64,000 bases of DNA from an uncultured Eubacteriales bacterium (GCA_902492005.1 CABUJV010000002.1:1-64000), one strand, 5' to 3'. Positions 41,968 through 51,124 are shown, counted from the stretch's first letter. Translations and numbers: made by a program. Notes: a model not told the origin generated them from the letters alone.

Positions 41968-43581
41968 TTGGCTAGACAAGAAAAAAAGAGCACCTTCTTC
42001 GGCGGAGCCGCCATCCTGGCGGCGGGCATCGCCATTGTCAAGATCATCGGTGCCATCTACAAGATTCCCCTGGGCAACATTCTGGGGGACGAGGGCTTCG
42101 GCCACTTCAACAACGCCTACGTCATCTATAACCTGCTGCTGATGGTGTCCACCGCCGGCCTGCCCGTGGCCCTGTCCAAGACCATCTCCGAGGCCAACGC
42201 TCTGGGCCGGAGGAACCAGGTCCACCGGGTGTTCAACGTGGCCCTGGTCACCTTCTTTCTCCTGGGCGCGGTGAGCTTTGCTGTCATGTTTACCCTGGCC
42301 CAGCCCCTGGCCAACCTCCAGGGCGACGGCATGGCGGTCCACGCCGTCCAGGCCATTGCGCCCGCCTGCTTCTTCGTCTGTGTGCTGTCCACCTTCCGGG
42401 GCTACGCCCAGGGCCACTCCAACATGGTCCCTACCGCCGTATCCCAGGTCATCGAGGCCCTGGGAAAGCTGGTCATCGGCCTGGCCCTGGCCTGGCTGCT
42501 GGTCAGCCGCGGCGCGGCCAGCTCCGACTCCGCCGCCGGAGCCATTTTCGGCGTCACCAGCGGCGCGGGCATCTGCCTGATCTATCTGATTTTGGACCAC
42601 ATCGGCCGCCGCCGGCAGGAGACCGGACGGCTGGACGACCGGCCGGAGGCCCACGGCGCCATCCTCAAACGGCTGCTGGTCATCGCCGTGCCCATCACGA
42701 TCTGCGCCTCTGTGACCCCCATCACCTCCTGGCTGGACACCGCCCAGGTGCAGAACATCCTCCGGGACATCCTGCAGGCCCAGCCCGCCGAGTGGTATGA
42801 CCAGGCGGGGGTCACCGACCCGGTGGTGGCGGCCTACGGCGCCTATCAAAAGGCCATCACCATCTATAACCTGCCCTCCTCCTTCATGGTGGCCATCACG
42901 GCCAGCGTGGTCCCCGCCATCGCCGCCTGCCGGGCCCGGCGGGACTTCAAGGGGGCGGGGCGGATCGCCGAGTCCTCCATGCGCATCGGCATGCTGCTGG
43001 CCCTGCCCGCCGGGGTAGGGCTGCTCTCCCTGGCCAGCCCCATCATGTACCTGCTCTACCCCGGCACCGACCACGCCATCGCCGACCCGTCCATGATGCT
43101 GCTGGGCGTGGCCTCCATCTTCGTGTGCATCATGCTGGTGTGCAACTCGGTGCTCCAGGCCAGCGGCTTCGTCAACCTGCCCATCGTCATCATGGTGGCC
43201 GGCTGCGCCGCCAAGCTGATCGTAAACAATTTCATGGTGCGCAGCGTGGGGGCTGTGGGCGCCGCCGTGGGTACCCTGGTATGCTATGTCATCGTGGCCG
43301 TGGCCGAGCTTGCCCTCATCAAGCGGGTCATTCCCGCCGCGCCCAGCTACAGCCGGGTGTTCCTCAAGCCAGCGGCGGCCGCAGCCGTCATGGGGGCGGC
43401 GGTCTGGGCAGTCTACGGCCTGCTCCACCGCTTTCTGGGCAGCACCCTGTCCGTCCTTGGCGCCATTGGCGTGGGGGTGGTGGTCTACTTCGCCCTGGTG
43501 GTGGCTTTGCACGCCATTTCCAGAGATGACCTGTCTCTGATGCCAAAAGGCGAGAAAATTGCGAAAATTTTGCGGCTCTAA
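41968..43581 (+). CDS. MATE/MVF-superfamily polysaccharide flippase, SpoVB/YabM-like
   Basis: This 537-residue membrane protein has about 14 hydrophobic segments and the opening KSTFFGGAAILAAGIAIVKI, characteristic of SpoVB/YabM/MurJ-like lipid-linked oligosaccharide flippases. It precedes mazG, as yabM precedes yabN in Bacillus. It may serve spore cortex or peptidoglycan precursor export. The start is TTG (41968), with only a weak AAAGG upstream, so the start is less certain than the product. Confidence 0.85.
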   Translation: MARQEKKSTFFGGAAILAAGIAIVKIIGAIYKIPLGNILGDEGFGHFNNAYVIYNLLLMVSTAGLPVALSKTISEANALGRRNQVHRVFNVALVTFFLLGAVSFAVMFTLAQPLANLQGDGMAVHAVQAIAPACFFVCVLSTFRGYAQGHSNMVPTAVSQVIEALGKLVIGLALAWLLVSRGAASSDSAAGAIFGVTSGAGICLIYLILDHIGRRRQETGRLDDRPEAHGAILKRLLVIAVPITICASVTPITSWLDTAQVQNILRDILQAQPAEWYDQAGVTDPVVAAYGAYQKAITIYNLPSSFMVAITASVVPAIAACRARRDFKGAGRIAESSMRIGMLLALPAGVGLLSLASPIMYLLYPGTDHAIADPSMMLLGVASIFVCIMLVCNSVLQASGFVNLPIVIMVAGCAAKLIVNNFMVRSVGAVGAAVGTLVCYVIVAVAELALIKRVIPAAPSYSRVFLKPAAAAAVMGAAVWAVYGLLHRFLGSTLSVLGAIGVGVVVYFALVVALHAISRDDLSLMPKGEKIAKILRL

Positions 43582-43621
43582 GGGTTTTTCTGAAAAAATA
43601 ACTTGCAGAAGGTAGAGAAGT

Positions 43622-44416
43622 ATGGTAGATTTCCAGTATAAGAATTCGTACGGTGTAAGGGACCTGGTGGAGATCGTCCGCATCCTGCGCCAGCCCGGGG
43701 GCTGCCCCTGGGACCGGGAGCAGGATCACCACTCCATTCGCCGCAACCTCCTGGAGGAGGCCTACGAGGCCGCCGAGGCCATCGACGAGGACGACCCTGA
43801 GCATCTGCGGGAAGAGCTGGGGGATGTGCTGCTCCAGGTGGTTTTTCACGCCCAGATGGAGCAGGAGGCCGGCCGCTTCGATCTGGAAGCGGTGGCCGAC
43901 GGGATCTGCAAAAAGCTCATCTACCGCCACCCCCACGTGTTCGGAGACGTGGCCGTCTCCGGCAGCGGCGAGGTCCTTCAGAACTGGGAGGAACTCAAGC
44001 GGAAGGAGAAGCACCAGGAAACCGCCGCCGACAGCGTGGACTCCGTGGCCAGGAGCCTGCCCGGGCTGTGGCGGGCGGAGAAGATCCAGAAAAAGGCCCG
44101 CAAGGCGGGCTTTGACTGGCCGGATGTCTCCGGCGCGCTGGACAAGCTCTCCGAGGAGGTGGAGGAGCTCAGGACCGCTGTGGCGGAGGGCTCCAACATC
44201 CAGGAGGAGCTGGGCGATCTGCTGTTCGCCGCCGTCAACGTCTCCCGCTTCGTGCAGGTGGACCCGGAGGACGCCCTGAGCGGGGCCTGCGACAAGTTCG
44301 CCCGGCGGTTCCGGCAGGTGGAGCAGTCCGCCGCAGAGCGCGGACAAGCCCTGGAGCACATGACTTTGGCCGAAATGGACAAGCTATGGGATGCTGTCAA
44401 GGAGCATGAGGCTTAA
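43622..44416 (+). CDS. mazG: Nucleoside triphosphate pyrophosphohydrolase MazG
   Basis: This 264-residue protein has two tandem MazG domains. The first has CPWDREQDHHSIRRNLLEEAYEA and LREELGDVLLQVVFHAQ; the second has EEVEELRTAV and IQEELGDLLFAAVN, with the EExxE...EExxD magnesium sites. It hydrolyses NTPs to NMP and pyrophosphate for house-cleaning. Bacillus YabN also has an extra methylase domain, which is absent here. AGAAGG precedes the ATG. Confidence 0.95.
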   Translation: MVDFQYKNSYGVRDLVEIVRILRQPGGCPWDREQDHHSIRRNLLEEAYEAAEAIDEDDPEHLREELGDVLLQVVFHAQMEQEAGRFDLEAVADGICKKLIYRHPHVFGDVAVSGSGEVLQNWEELKRKEKHQETAADSVDSVARSLPGLWRAEKIQKKARKAGFDWPDVSGALDKLSEEVEELRTAVAEGSNIQEELGDLLFAAVNVSRFVQVDPEDALSGACDKFARRFRQVEQSAAERGQALEHMTLAEMDKLWDAVKEHEA

Positions 44417-44530
44417 AAGCGGACCCGTGCCGGGCGGAGGGGAGCAAGTCTGACCGGTCGTGTTTCGCTTTAAGTAATATAGGCGGGGACTTGGTTGCCG
44501 CCTGACTATCTTTTTAGGAGGAACTATCAC

Positions 44531-44806
44531 ATGAATAAGGCTGAACTGATTAATGCCGCTGCTGAGAAGTCTGGTCTGTCCAAGAAGGACACCGAGAGCG
44601 CCATCAATGCCGCCATCGAGGCCATTGTCGAGTGCCTGGCCAACGAGGACAAGGTACAGCTGGTGGGCTTCGGCGCCTTTGAGGTGAAGAAGCGCGCCGA
44701 GCGCATCGGCCGCAATCCCAAGACCAAGGAGAGCATTAAGATCCCCGCCTCCAAGGTGCCCGTGTTCAAGCCCGGTAAGGCCCTGAAGGACGCCGTGGCC
44801 AAGTAA
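44531..44806 (+). CDS. hup: DNA-binding protein HU
   Basis: This 91-residue nucleoid protein has MNKAELINAAAEKSGLSKKDTE and the DNA-binding arm region GFGAFEVKKRAERIGRNPKT. The C-terminus, VPVFKPGKALKDAV, is normal. TAGGAGGAAC precedes the ATG at 44531. HU next to mazG and yabO is common in Clostridia. A terminator follows at 44829-44860. Confidence 0.97.
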   Translation: MNKAELINAAAEKSGLSKKDTESAINAAIEAIVECLANEDKVQLVGFGAFEVKKRAERIGRNPKTKESIKIPASKVPVFKPGKALKDAVAK

Positions 44807-44828
44807 TCAGGTCAGTAAGCGATAGTGT

Positions 44829-44860
44829 GGCGGCTCCGGGGGACCCCGGGGCCGCTTTTT
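44829..44860 (+). terminator. Terminator between hup and rqcP
   Basis: GCGGCTCCGGGG pairs with CCCCGGGGCCGC and is followed by five Ts. It separates hup from rqcP, so rqcP depends on readthrough or an unseen promoter. Confidence 0.75.
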
Positions 44861-44883
44861 ACACCGATGCAAGGAGAATGGAT

Positions 44884-45123
44884 ATGAGACTGGATAAATG
44901 GCTCAAGGTATCCCGGCTTATCAAGCGCCGCACCGTGGCCAACGAGGCGTGCGACAGCCAGCGGGTGACCGCCAACGGCAGGAGCGTCAAGGCCTCCTAT
45001 GATGTAAAGGTGGGGGATGTTCTGGAGTTCCGCTTTGGCGAGCGGGTGACCCGGGTAGAGGTGCTGGCCGTCAGCGAGCACGCGGGCAAGGACGACGCTC
45101 CCGCCCTGTATAAGGAGCTGTAA
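44884..45123 (+). CDS. rqcP: S4-domain RNA-binding protein RqcP (YabO)
   Basis: This 79-residue protein is a single S4 domain (MRLDKWLKVSRLIKRRTVAN and VTANGRSVKASYDVKVGD). RqcP/YabO binds the 50S subunit and helps RqcH add alanine tails in ribosome quality control. Its place after mazG matches the Bacillus yabN-yabO order. The ATG at 44884 follows AAGGAGAATGGAT. The next gene starts four bases after its stop. Confidence 0.92.
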   Translation: MRLDKWLKVSRLIKRRTVANEACDSQRVTANGRSVKASYDVKVGDVLEFRFGERVTRVEVLAVSEHAGKDDAPALYKEL

Positions 45124-45127
45124 GCGT

Positions 45128-46306
45128 ATGACAGACTGGCTGGTCAAACGCTGCATCCGGCGGCCGGAGGAGGGCTGGGACCCCGCTGTGCGGCAGGCCT
45201 ACGGCCTGCTGTCCGGCGGCGTGGGGATCGTGCTCAACCTGCTGCTGTCGGCGGGAAAATTTGCCGCCGGCGTGCTGACGGGCTCCATTGCCGTCATGGC
45301 CGACGCCTTTAACAACCTGTCCGACGCGGGCTCCTCCGTGGTCACCCTGGTGGGCTTCCGCATGGCGGCCAAGCGGGCGGACGACGACCACCCCTTCGGC
45401 CACGGCCGCATTGAATACTTATCCGGCCTGGCCGTGGCGGTGGCCATTCTGGTGGTGGGCCTGGAGCTGGCCAAATCCTCCCTGGAGAAGGTTCTCCACC
45501 CCGCGGATGTGGCCTTTTCCTGGCTGTCGGTGGGTATCCTGTGCGCCTCCATCCTGGTGAAGCTGTGGATGTTCCTCTTCAACCGGAGTCTGAGCCGCCG
45601 CATCGGCTCGGCCGCCATGATGGCCACCGCCACCGACTCCCTCTCCGACGCCGCCGCCACCTCCGCCGTCCTGTTGGGCACGCTGGCGGGGCGCTTTGCC
45701 AACCTGCACATCGACGGCTGGGTGGGCGTCCTGGTGGCGCTGTTCATCCTGCGGGCGGGGTGGGGGGCGGCCAAGGATACCCTGGACCCCCTGCTGGGCC
45801 AGAGCCCAGACCCGGAGCTGGTCCGAAGCATCCAGGAGACCGTGCTGGGCCGGCCGGAGATCGTGGGGATGCACGACCTGGTGGTCCACGACTATGGCCC
45901 CGGCCGGTGCATGGCCTCCCTCCACGCCGAGGTGCCTATGGACGCCGACATCCTCATCATCCACGACGTCATCGACAACCTGGAGCGGGAGCTGCGCCGG
46001 AAGCTGGGCGTGGAGGTGGTCATCCATATGGACCCCGTCGCCGTGGGCGACCCCCGCACCGACGCGCTGAAGGCCCAGGTGACCGAGCTGGTTCGGCGGA
46101 TCGACCCGGACATGACCATCCACGACTTCCGCATGACCGCCGGGCCCGAGCACACCAACCTTATCTTTGACGTGGCGGTGCCCTACCACTGCCGTCTGGA
46201 GGACGAGCAGGTCCAGGAGGCAATCGGCGCGGCGGTCAAGACCCTGCCGGGCAACTATTACACGGTGGTCAGCGTGGACCACGTCTACGCCGACCACAAA
46301 GCCTGA
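45128..46306 (+). CDS. Cation diffusion facilitator (metal efflux) protein
   Basis: This 392-residue membrane protein has the CDF metal site in SIAVMADAFNNLSDAGSS (DxxxD with N) and TATDSLSDAAATS. DDDHPFGHGRIEYLSGL is the family signature between helices 2 and 3. About six membrane segments precede a cytoplasmic C-terminal domain of about 110 residues (VHDYGPGRCMASLHAEVP). The likely substrate is Zn2+, Mn2+ or Fe2+. The sporulation-type yab cluster is interrupted from this gene to bioY. Confidence 0.92.
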   Translation: MTDWLVKRCIRRPEEGWDPAVRQAYGLLSGGVGIVLNLLLSAGKFAAGVLTGSIAVMADAFNNLSDAGSSVVTLVGFRMAAKRADDDHPFGHGRIEYLSGLAVAVAILVVGLELAKSSLEKVLHPADVAFSWLSVGILCASILVKLWMFLFNRSLSRRIGSAAMMATATDSLSDAAATSAVLLGTLAGRFANLHIDGWVGVLVALFILRAGWGAAKDTLDPLLGQSPDPELVRSIQETVLGRPEIVGMHDLVVHDYGPGRCMASLHAEVPMDADILIIHDVIDNLERELRRKLGVEVVIHMDPVAVGDPRTDALKAQVTELVRRIDPDMTIHDFRMTAGPEHTNLIFDVAVPYHCRLEDEQVQEAIGAAVKTLPGNYYTVVSVDHVYADHKA

Positions 46307-46342
46307 TTTACAAAATATTCATCCAATCAGGCTGGAATCGGA

Positions 46343-46348
46343 TATAAT
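46343..46348 (+). promoter_or_regulatory. -10 element of the two-component operon
   Basis: A TATAAT lies 61 bases before the response regulator start. No good -35 is found at 16-18 bases, so an activator such as the response regulator itself may be needed. Confidence 0.45.
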
Positions 46349-46409
46349 AGAGCAGAAAACGCAGCGGGCGGAGGATTCCGCCCCAATGAGAAAAAAGGCT
46401 GGTGAAATT

Positions 46410-47099
46410 ATGGCCCGGAAGGTCCTGATCGTGGAGGACGACAACAACATTGCCGAGCTGCTCCACCTCTACCTGGAGAAAGAAGGTTTCGAGACCCAGG
46501 TGGCCCCCGACGGCGGAAAGGGCGTGGAGCTGTACCGCTCCTTCCAACCCGAGCTGGTGCTGCTGGACATCATGCTCCCCGTCATGGATGGCTGGTCGGT
46601 CCTCAAGAAGATCCGGGAGACCGACAAGACCCCCGTCATCATGCTCACGGCGAAGGGTGAGACCAACGACAAGGTGCAGGGCCTGGAGGGGGGCGCCGAC
46701 GATTACATCGTCAAGCCCTTCGAGATGAAGGAGGTCCTGGCCCGCATCCACGCCGTGCTGCGCCGTTACGGCGCCGAGAACGGCGAGAGCGAGAAGAAGC
46801 TCTCCTTTGACAAGCTGGTCATCAACCTGGACTCCTACGAGCTGGTGGTGGACGGCAGGCGCATTGATACCCCCCCAAAGGAGCTGGAGCTCCTCTACCA
46901 CCTGGCGGCCTCCCCCAACCGGGTATTCACCCGCAATCAGCTCCTGGACGAGGTGTGGGGCTTCGACTACTTCGGCGACTCCCGCACGGTTGATGTGCAC
47001 ATCAAGCGGCTGCGGGAGAAGCTGGAGGGCGTCTCGGACCAGTGGTCCCTGAAGACGGTCTGGGGCGTGGGCTATAAGTTCGAGGTCGTCAATGCCTGA
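46410..47099 (+). CDS. OmpR/PhoB-family response regulator
   Basis: This 229-residue protein has a receiver domain with acidic pocket VLIVEDDNNIAE, phosphoacceptor aspartate in LVLLDIMLPVMDGW, TAKGE and the KPFEMKE lysine. A winged-helix DNA-binding domain follows (TPPKELELLYHLAASPNRVFT, SRTVDVHIKRLREKL). It pairs with the kinase encoded 37 bases downstream. An in-frame ATG at 46386 with GGAGG about 11 bases before it is an alternative start, giving eight extra residues (MRKKAGEI). The signal is unknown. Confidence 0.94.
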   Translation: MARKVLIVEDDNNIAELLHLYLEKEGFETQVAPDGGKGVELYRSFQPELVLLDIMLPVMDGWSVLKKIRETDKTPVIMLTAKGETNDKVQGLEGGADDYIVKPFEMKEVLARIHAVLRRYGAENGESEKKLSFDKLVINLDSYELVVDGRRIDTPPKELELLYHLAASPNRVFTRNQLLDEVWGFDYFGDSRTVDVHIKRLREKLEGVSDQWSLKTVWGVGYKFEVVNA

Positions 47100-47136
47100 A
47101 CGGGCCGGAACGCACGAGAGAAGGTGAACAGCGCCC

Positions 47137-48600
47137 ATGAAAAGCCTCTATAAACGCCAATTTATGCTGATGGCGGGGGTCATTGTGATCTCCTTCGCCC
47201 TGCTGGGGGGCGCCTTCGTCACCCTCTCCTATCAGTACGCCGTCCAGGAGAAGCGGGACAGCCTGGGGGACAACGCCAAGTACATCGCCCAGTCCTTCAT
47301 GCGCTCCCTGAGCACTGCCTCCACCACCCTGGGGCAGCAGAACGACTATGCCGTCAACATCGACACCCTGGCCAAGGTCTCCGACTGCTACGTCATCGTT
47401 ACCGAGACGGACGGCCTCATCTTCTACTCCTCCGACGGCAGCGAGGGGTCCAACCTGGCCGGCGGCGCGGTGCCCTCCTATATGGTCAGCCAGGTGGCCG
47501 CCACCGGGAGCTACTCCGGCATGACCGATCTGGGGGGCATCTTCCCCGAAAAGCGGTTTGTGGCCGGGACCCCCATCCTGGTACAGACCATCGATTTCAA
47601 GACCGGCCAGGGCCTGGTGGTGCAGGATAAGCTGTTCGGCATGGTCTTTGTGGCCGCCGAGACCGCCAGCCTTACCGAGATGTGGCGGGCATTTTCCAGC
47701 ATCTTCCTCTTCACCGCCATCGTGGTGCTCCTCATTGCCTTTGTCACCAGCTCGGTTACCTCCCTGCGGCAGACCAAGCCCCTGAAGGAGATGGCCGAGG
47801 CCGCCCGCAAGTTCGGCCACGGGGAGTTCGACGTGCGGGTGAGCGGCTCGTGTGAGCGTTGCGACGAGGTGGGGGAGCTGGCCACCGCCTTCAACGCCAT
47901 GGCGGACTCCCTGGCCAAGTCCGAGGCCCGGCGTAGTGAATTCGTGGCCAACATCTCCCATGAACTCAAGACGCCCATGACGACCATCGCCGGCTTTGCC
48001 GACGGCATCCTGGACGGCACCATCCCGCCGGGAAAGCAGGAGGCCGCCCTCAGGACCATCTCCTCCGAGACCAGGAGGCTGTCCCGCCTGGTGCGCCGGA
48101 TGCTGGACCTGAGCCGGCTTCAGTCCGCCGAGCACGTCACCGCTCAGGAGCAGTTTGACGTCAGCGAGATCATGCTGCGGGTGCTGGTGAGCCTGGAGGG
48201 CAAGATCAATTCCCGCCACCTGGACGTGGACACCCAGCTCCCCGAGGAGCCTGTCAAGGTGTGGGGGGACCCGGACGCCATCACCCAGGTGTGCTACAAT
48301 CTGCTGGACAACGCCATCAAGTTCTCCGCCGAGGGAAAGACCCTGGGCATCGGCGTGGCAGCCAAAGGGGGAAAGGCCTACATTTCGGTGCGCAATGTGG
48401 GTGAGACCATCCCTCCGGAGGAGCTGCCGCTGGTCTTTGACCGCTTCCACAAGACCGATCACTCCCGCAGCGAGGACCGGGAAGGCGTGGGACTGGGGCT
48501 GTATATCGTCAAGACCATTCTGGACAACCACAAAGAAAATATCTCTGTCACCAGTGAAAACGGGGTGACGGAATTTACCTTTACGCTGACGCTGGCCTGA
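47137..48600 (+). CDS. Membrane sensor histidine kinase
   Basis: This 487-residue kinase has two membrane segments (about 9-32 and 186-208) enclosing an extracytoplasmic sensor of about 150 residues. HAMP follows (SLRQTKPLKEMAEAARKFGHGE), then the H-box FVANISHELKTPMTT and the ATPase boxes NLLDNAIKFS, VRNVGETIPPEEL, VFDRFHKTD and GVGLGLYIVK. It phosphorylates the upstream response regulator. An HtrA protease gene starts 21 bases downstream, which hints at an envelope stress signal, by inference. Confidence 0.94.
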   Translation: MKSLYKRQFMLMAGVIVISFALLGGAFVTLSYQYAVQEKRDSLGDNAKYIAQSFMRSLSTASTTLGQQNDYAVNIDTLAKVSDCYVIVTETDGLIFYSSDGSEGSNLAGGAVPSYMVSQVAATGSYSGMTDLGGIFPEKRFVAGTPILVQTIDFKTGQGLVVQDKLFGMVFVAAETASLTEMWRAFSSIFLFTAIVVLLIAFVTSSVTSLRQTKPLKEMAEAARKFGHGEFDVRVSGSCERCDEVGELATAFNAMADSLAKSEARRSEFVANISHELKTPMTTIAGFADGILDGTIPPGKQEAALRTISSETRRLSRLVRRMLDLSRLQSAEHVTAQEQFDVSEIMLRVLVSLEGKINSRHLDVDTQLPEEPVKVWGDPDAITQVCYNLLDNAIKFSAEGKTLGIGVAAKGGKAYISVRNVGETIPPEELPLVFDRFHKTDHSRSEDREGVGLGLYIVKTILDNHKENISVTSENGVTEFTFTLTLA

Positions 48601-48621
48601 GCCGCCACACAGGAGGTCCCT

Positions 48622-49908
48622 ATGCTTTACTACTACGACCACACGCCCCAGGACGACCCCACCGGGACGACGGCGGTCCTGCCCGCCGCGAACCCGGCGG
48701 AGCCGGAGCCGCCCGTCCGGCCGGAGCCGCCCGACCGGCCGCCGGAGCGGAAGAAGGACCGCTCTGAGCGGGGGGCGGCCATCCTGCTGGCCGTCCTGTC
48801 ACTGCTGCTGGGCGGGACGGCGGTGCTGCTGGCGCTGCGGGCCGAACCCGTGGCTCTGGAGGCCTTCCTGCCCGGAACCGTCCAGGGGCGGCCCGGCACG
48901 GTGCAGACCTCTGCAGACCCGTCGCCCGCGCCGGAACTCCGGCGGGCCCCCACGGGGGACAGCACGGTCCTAACCCTGGCCGAGCGGCCCCCGGGGGCGG
49001 CTATGAGTTTTCAGGACATCTATAAAAAGGTGAGCCCCTCGGTGGTCTTTATCCGGGCCGCCGCCGGACAGGGCATTGCCCAGGGCACCGGTGTGGTGAT
49101 GTCCGCCGACGGATACATCATCACCAACGCCCACGTCATTGAAAGCAGCTTCCGGGTGGATGTGATGCTGGAGGACGGGGGGCAGTACGAGGCCCTGCTG
49201 GTGGGCAGCGACGCGGCCACCGACCTGGCTGTGCTGAAGATCGACGCTCAGGGCCTGTCTCCCGCCGAGTTCGGCGACTCCGACCAGATGGAGGTGGGGG
49301 ACGTGGTGGCGGCCATCGGCAACCCCATGGGGGAGGAGCTGCGGGGCACCATGACGGACGGCATCCTCTCGGCCATCAACCGGGACATGGAGGTGGGGGG
49401 CCGGCAGATGACCCTGCTCCAGACCACCGCCGCCCTCAACACCGGCAATTCCGGCGGCGCGCTCATCAACGACATGGGACAGGTCATCGGCATCACCAAC
49501 ATGAAGCTGATGGCCTACAACTCCACGGTAGAGGGGCTGGGCTTCGCCATCCCGTCCCGGACGGCCAAGACCGTGGTGGACGACCTGATCGGCTACGGCG
49601 TGGTGAAAGGACGGCCCATGCTGGGGATCACCGTCCAGCCTCTCACCGCCGGGGAGCTGGCTGAGCGGAGCCTGAACCACGGCCTCTGGGTGGAGCAGGT
49701 GGAGGAGAAGTCCGACGCCTGGACCCAGGGCATCCGCAGCGGCGACGTGCTGCTGTCCGCCAATGGAGTGGACCTGTCGGTGAACGACGACCTACTGGAG
49801 CTGAAAAACGCTCTGGGCGTGGGGGAGACCATCCGGTTCCGGCTCTGGCGGGAGGGGGAGACCCTGGACATCACGGTGGAGCTGGTGGAACAGTACAGCT
49901 TGGAATAA
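48622..49908 (+). CDS. htrA: HtrA-like serine protease (S1C), membrane-anchored
   Basis: This 428-residue protease has a Pro/Glu-rich cytoplasmic tail (about 1-48), one membrane helix (RGAAILLAVLSLLLGGTAVL), and a trypsin-like domain with the His in ITNAHVIES, the Asp in TDLAVLKID and the Ser in NTGNSGGALIN. A C-terminal PDZ domain follows (DAWTQGIRSGDVLLSANGVDL). It degrades or refolds misfolded envelope proteins. Its place directly after a two-component system suggests that the system controls it. A bidirectional terminator follows. Confidence 0.94.
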   Translation: MLYYYDHTPQDDPTGTTAVLPAANPAEPEPPVRPEPPDRPPERKKDRSERGAAILLAVLSLLLGGTAVLLALRAEPVALEAFLPGTVQGRPGTVQTSADPSPAPELRRAPTGDSTVLTLAERPPGAAMSFQDIYKKVSPSVVFIRAAAGQGIAQGTGVVMSADGYIITNAHVIESSFRVDVMLEDGGQYEALLVGSDAATDLAVLKIDAQGLSPAEFGDSDQMEVGDVVAAIGNPMGEELRGTMTDGILSAINRDMEVGGRQMTLLQTTAALNTGNSGGALINDMGQVIGITNMKLMAYNSTVEGLGFAIPSRTAKTVVDDLIGYGVVKGRPMLGITVQPLTAGELAERSLNHGLWVEQVEEKSDAWTQGIRSGDVLLSANGVDLSVNDDLLELKNALGVGETIRFRLWREGETLDITVELVEQYSLE

Positions 49909-49909
49909 A

Positions 49910-49946
49910 AGCAGCGGCCCCGGACGAAAGTCCGGGGCCGCTGTTT
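49910..49946. terminator. Bidirectional terminator between htrA and the EIIC-like gene
   Basis: AGCAGCGGCCCCGGAC and its complement enclose a GAAA loop with six Ts on the plus side and As on the other. Confidence 0.88.
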
Positions 49947-49960
49947 TTTGCGCGGGAGCC

Positions 49961-51025
49961 TCAGGAGAGGGTCAGGTCCCCCTCCCTGATCCAGCCCAGC
50001 CTCCGGCACCCCAGGCCCAGGGCCCAGCAGAGCACGGCGGGGAGGACGAAGCAGACCAGGACCAGCCCCGCCCAGTCAAAGGCGGTGATGGCGGGTTTGA
50101 TGCCGGCGGCTACGTCGCTGATCCAGCCGGCATAGATGCCGATCTGCCCCACCAGGCCGCAGGTGCCCATGCCCGAGGCTACGCCGCCGGCGGGGTCGTT
50201 CATCTCCAGCTGGAAGACGCAGGTGGCGATGGGGCCGGTGATGGCGGAGGTGACGATGGCGGGGAGCCAGATGCGGGGGTTCTTCACAATGTTGGGCATC
50301 TGGAGCATGGAGGTGCCGATGCCCTGGCTGACCAGGCCGCCCCAGCGGTTTTCCCGGAAGGACAGGACGGCGAAGCCCACCATCTGGGCGCAGCAACCCG
50401 CCACGGCCGCCCCTCCCGCCAGGCCGGTGAGGCCCAGGGCGGCGCAGATGGCGGCGGAGGAGATGGGAAGGGTCAGGGCGATGCCCACCACCACCGAGAC
50501 CAGGATGCCCATCCAGAAGGGCTGGAGGACGGTGGCCCATTTGATGAGCTCCCCTACGGCGGAGGCCGCCGCCCCGATGGCGGGGGCCCACCAGGCCGAC
50601 AGAGCCACGCCCGCGCAGATGGTCACCAGGGGGGTGACCAGGATGTCTACCTTGGTCTCCTTGGAGACGGCCTTGCCGATCTCAGCGGCCAGAATGGCGA
50701 TGACCAGAACGGCCAGAGGACCTCCGGCACCGCCCAGGCCGTTGGCGGCGGAGCCCACAGCGATGAGGGAGAAGAGGACCAGCGGAGGGGCCTGGAGGGC
50801 GTAGCCGATGGCGGCGGCCATGGCGGGGCCGGACATGGCCGAGGCGTAGCCGCCGATGTCCACCAGGAACGAAACGCCGAGCTGCTGGCCCAGGGTCTTG
50901 ATGATGGTGCCGATGAGCAGGGAGCAGAACAGGCCCTGGGCCATGGCCCCCAGGGCGTCGATGCCGTACCGCTTGGCCGAGATGACGATGTTTTTGCGCT
51001 GGAGGAAGGCCTTGAGCTTGTCCAT
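49961..51025 (-). CDS. PTS EIIC-like membrane protein without IIA/IIB, candidate NiaR-regulated transporter
   Basis: This 354-residue protein of about 9-10 membrane segments begins KRYGIDALGAMAQGLFCSLLIG, typical of the PTS_EIIC_2-type family. It also has GLGGAGGPLAVLVIAILAAEIG, LTLPISSAAICAALGLTGLAGG and NDPAGGVASGMGTCGLVGQIG. No IIA or IIB domain is fused or adjacent, so classical PTS transport is unlikely from this locus alone. It lies downstream of niaR and birA, and its promoter carries a perfect 46-bp palindrome. A role in taking up nicotinate or another NAD precursor is therefore plausible but inferred. AAGGAG precedes the ATG. Confidence 0.8.
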   Translation of the reverse strand: MDKLKAFLQRKNIVISAKRYGIDALGAMAQGLFCSLLIGTIIKTLGQQLGVSFLVDIGGYASAMSGPAMAAAIGYALQAPPLVLFSLIAVGSAANGLGGAGGPLAVLVIAILAAEIGKAVSKETKVDILVTPLVTICAGVALSAWWAPAIGAAASAVGELIKWATVLQPFWMGILVSVVVGIALTLPISSAAICAALGLTGLAGGAAVAGCCAQMVGFAVLSFRENRWGGLVSQGIGTSMLQMPNIVKNPRIWLPAIVTSAITGPIATCVFQLEMNDPAGGVASGMGTCGLVGQIGIYAGWISDVAAGIKPAITAFDWAGLVLVCFVLPAVLCWALGLGCRRLGWIREGDLTLS

Positions 51026-51048
51026 AGTGGCGGACTCCTTTATGTAAA

Positions 51049-51094
51049 ATAATAGGACCTTACAGGTGTCATGACACCTGTAAGGTCCTATTAT
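51049..51094. promoter_or_regulatory. Perfect 46-bp palindrome, candidate NiaR operator
   Basis: The arms 51049-51071 and 51072-51094 are exact reverse complements centred on TGTCATGACA, with core TTACAGGTGTCATGACACCT. It lies at the -10 and start site of the EIIC gene promoter, beside the niaR gene. As RNA it would also fold into a long hairpin at the end of the niaR transcript. Confidence 0.7.
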
Positions 51095-51117
51095 AGCGGA
51101 TTTCGGATATTTGTCAA
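51090..51117 (-). promoter_or_regulatory. Strong promoter of the EIIC-like gene
   Basis: On the minus strand TTGACA (51117-51112), 16 bases, TATAAT (51095-51090), both consensus. The -10 overlaps the end of the 46-bp palindrome, so a protein bound there would block transcription. Confidence 0.8.
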
Positions 51118-51124
51118 GGGGGCG

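Noticed and set aside
40540..43683. 1047-codon minus-strand frame
   Set aside because: It is antisense to the deaminase and flippase genes; low-complexity translation with no family motif.
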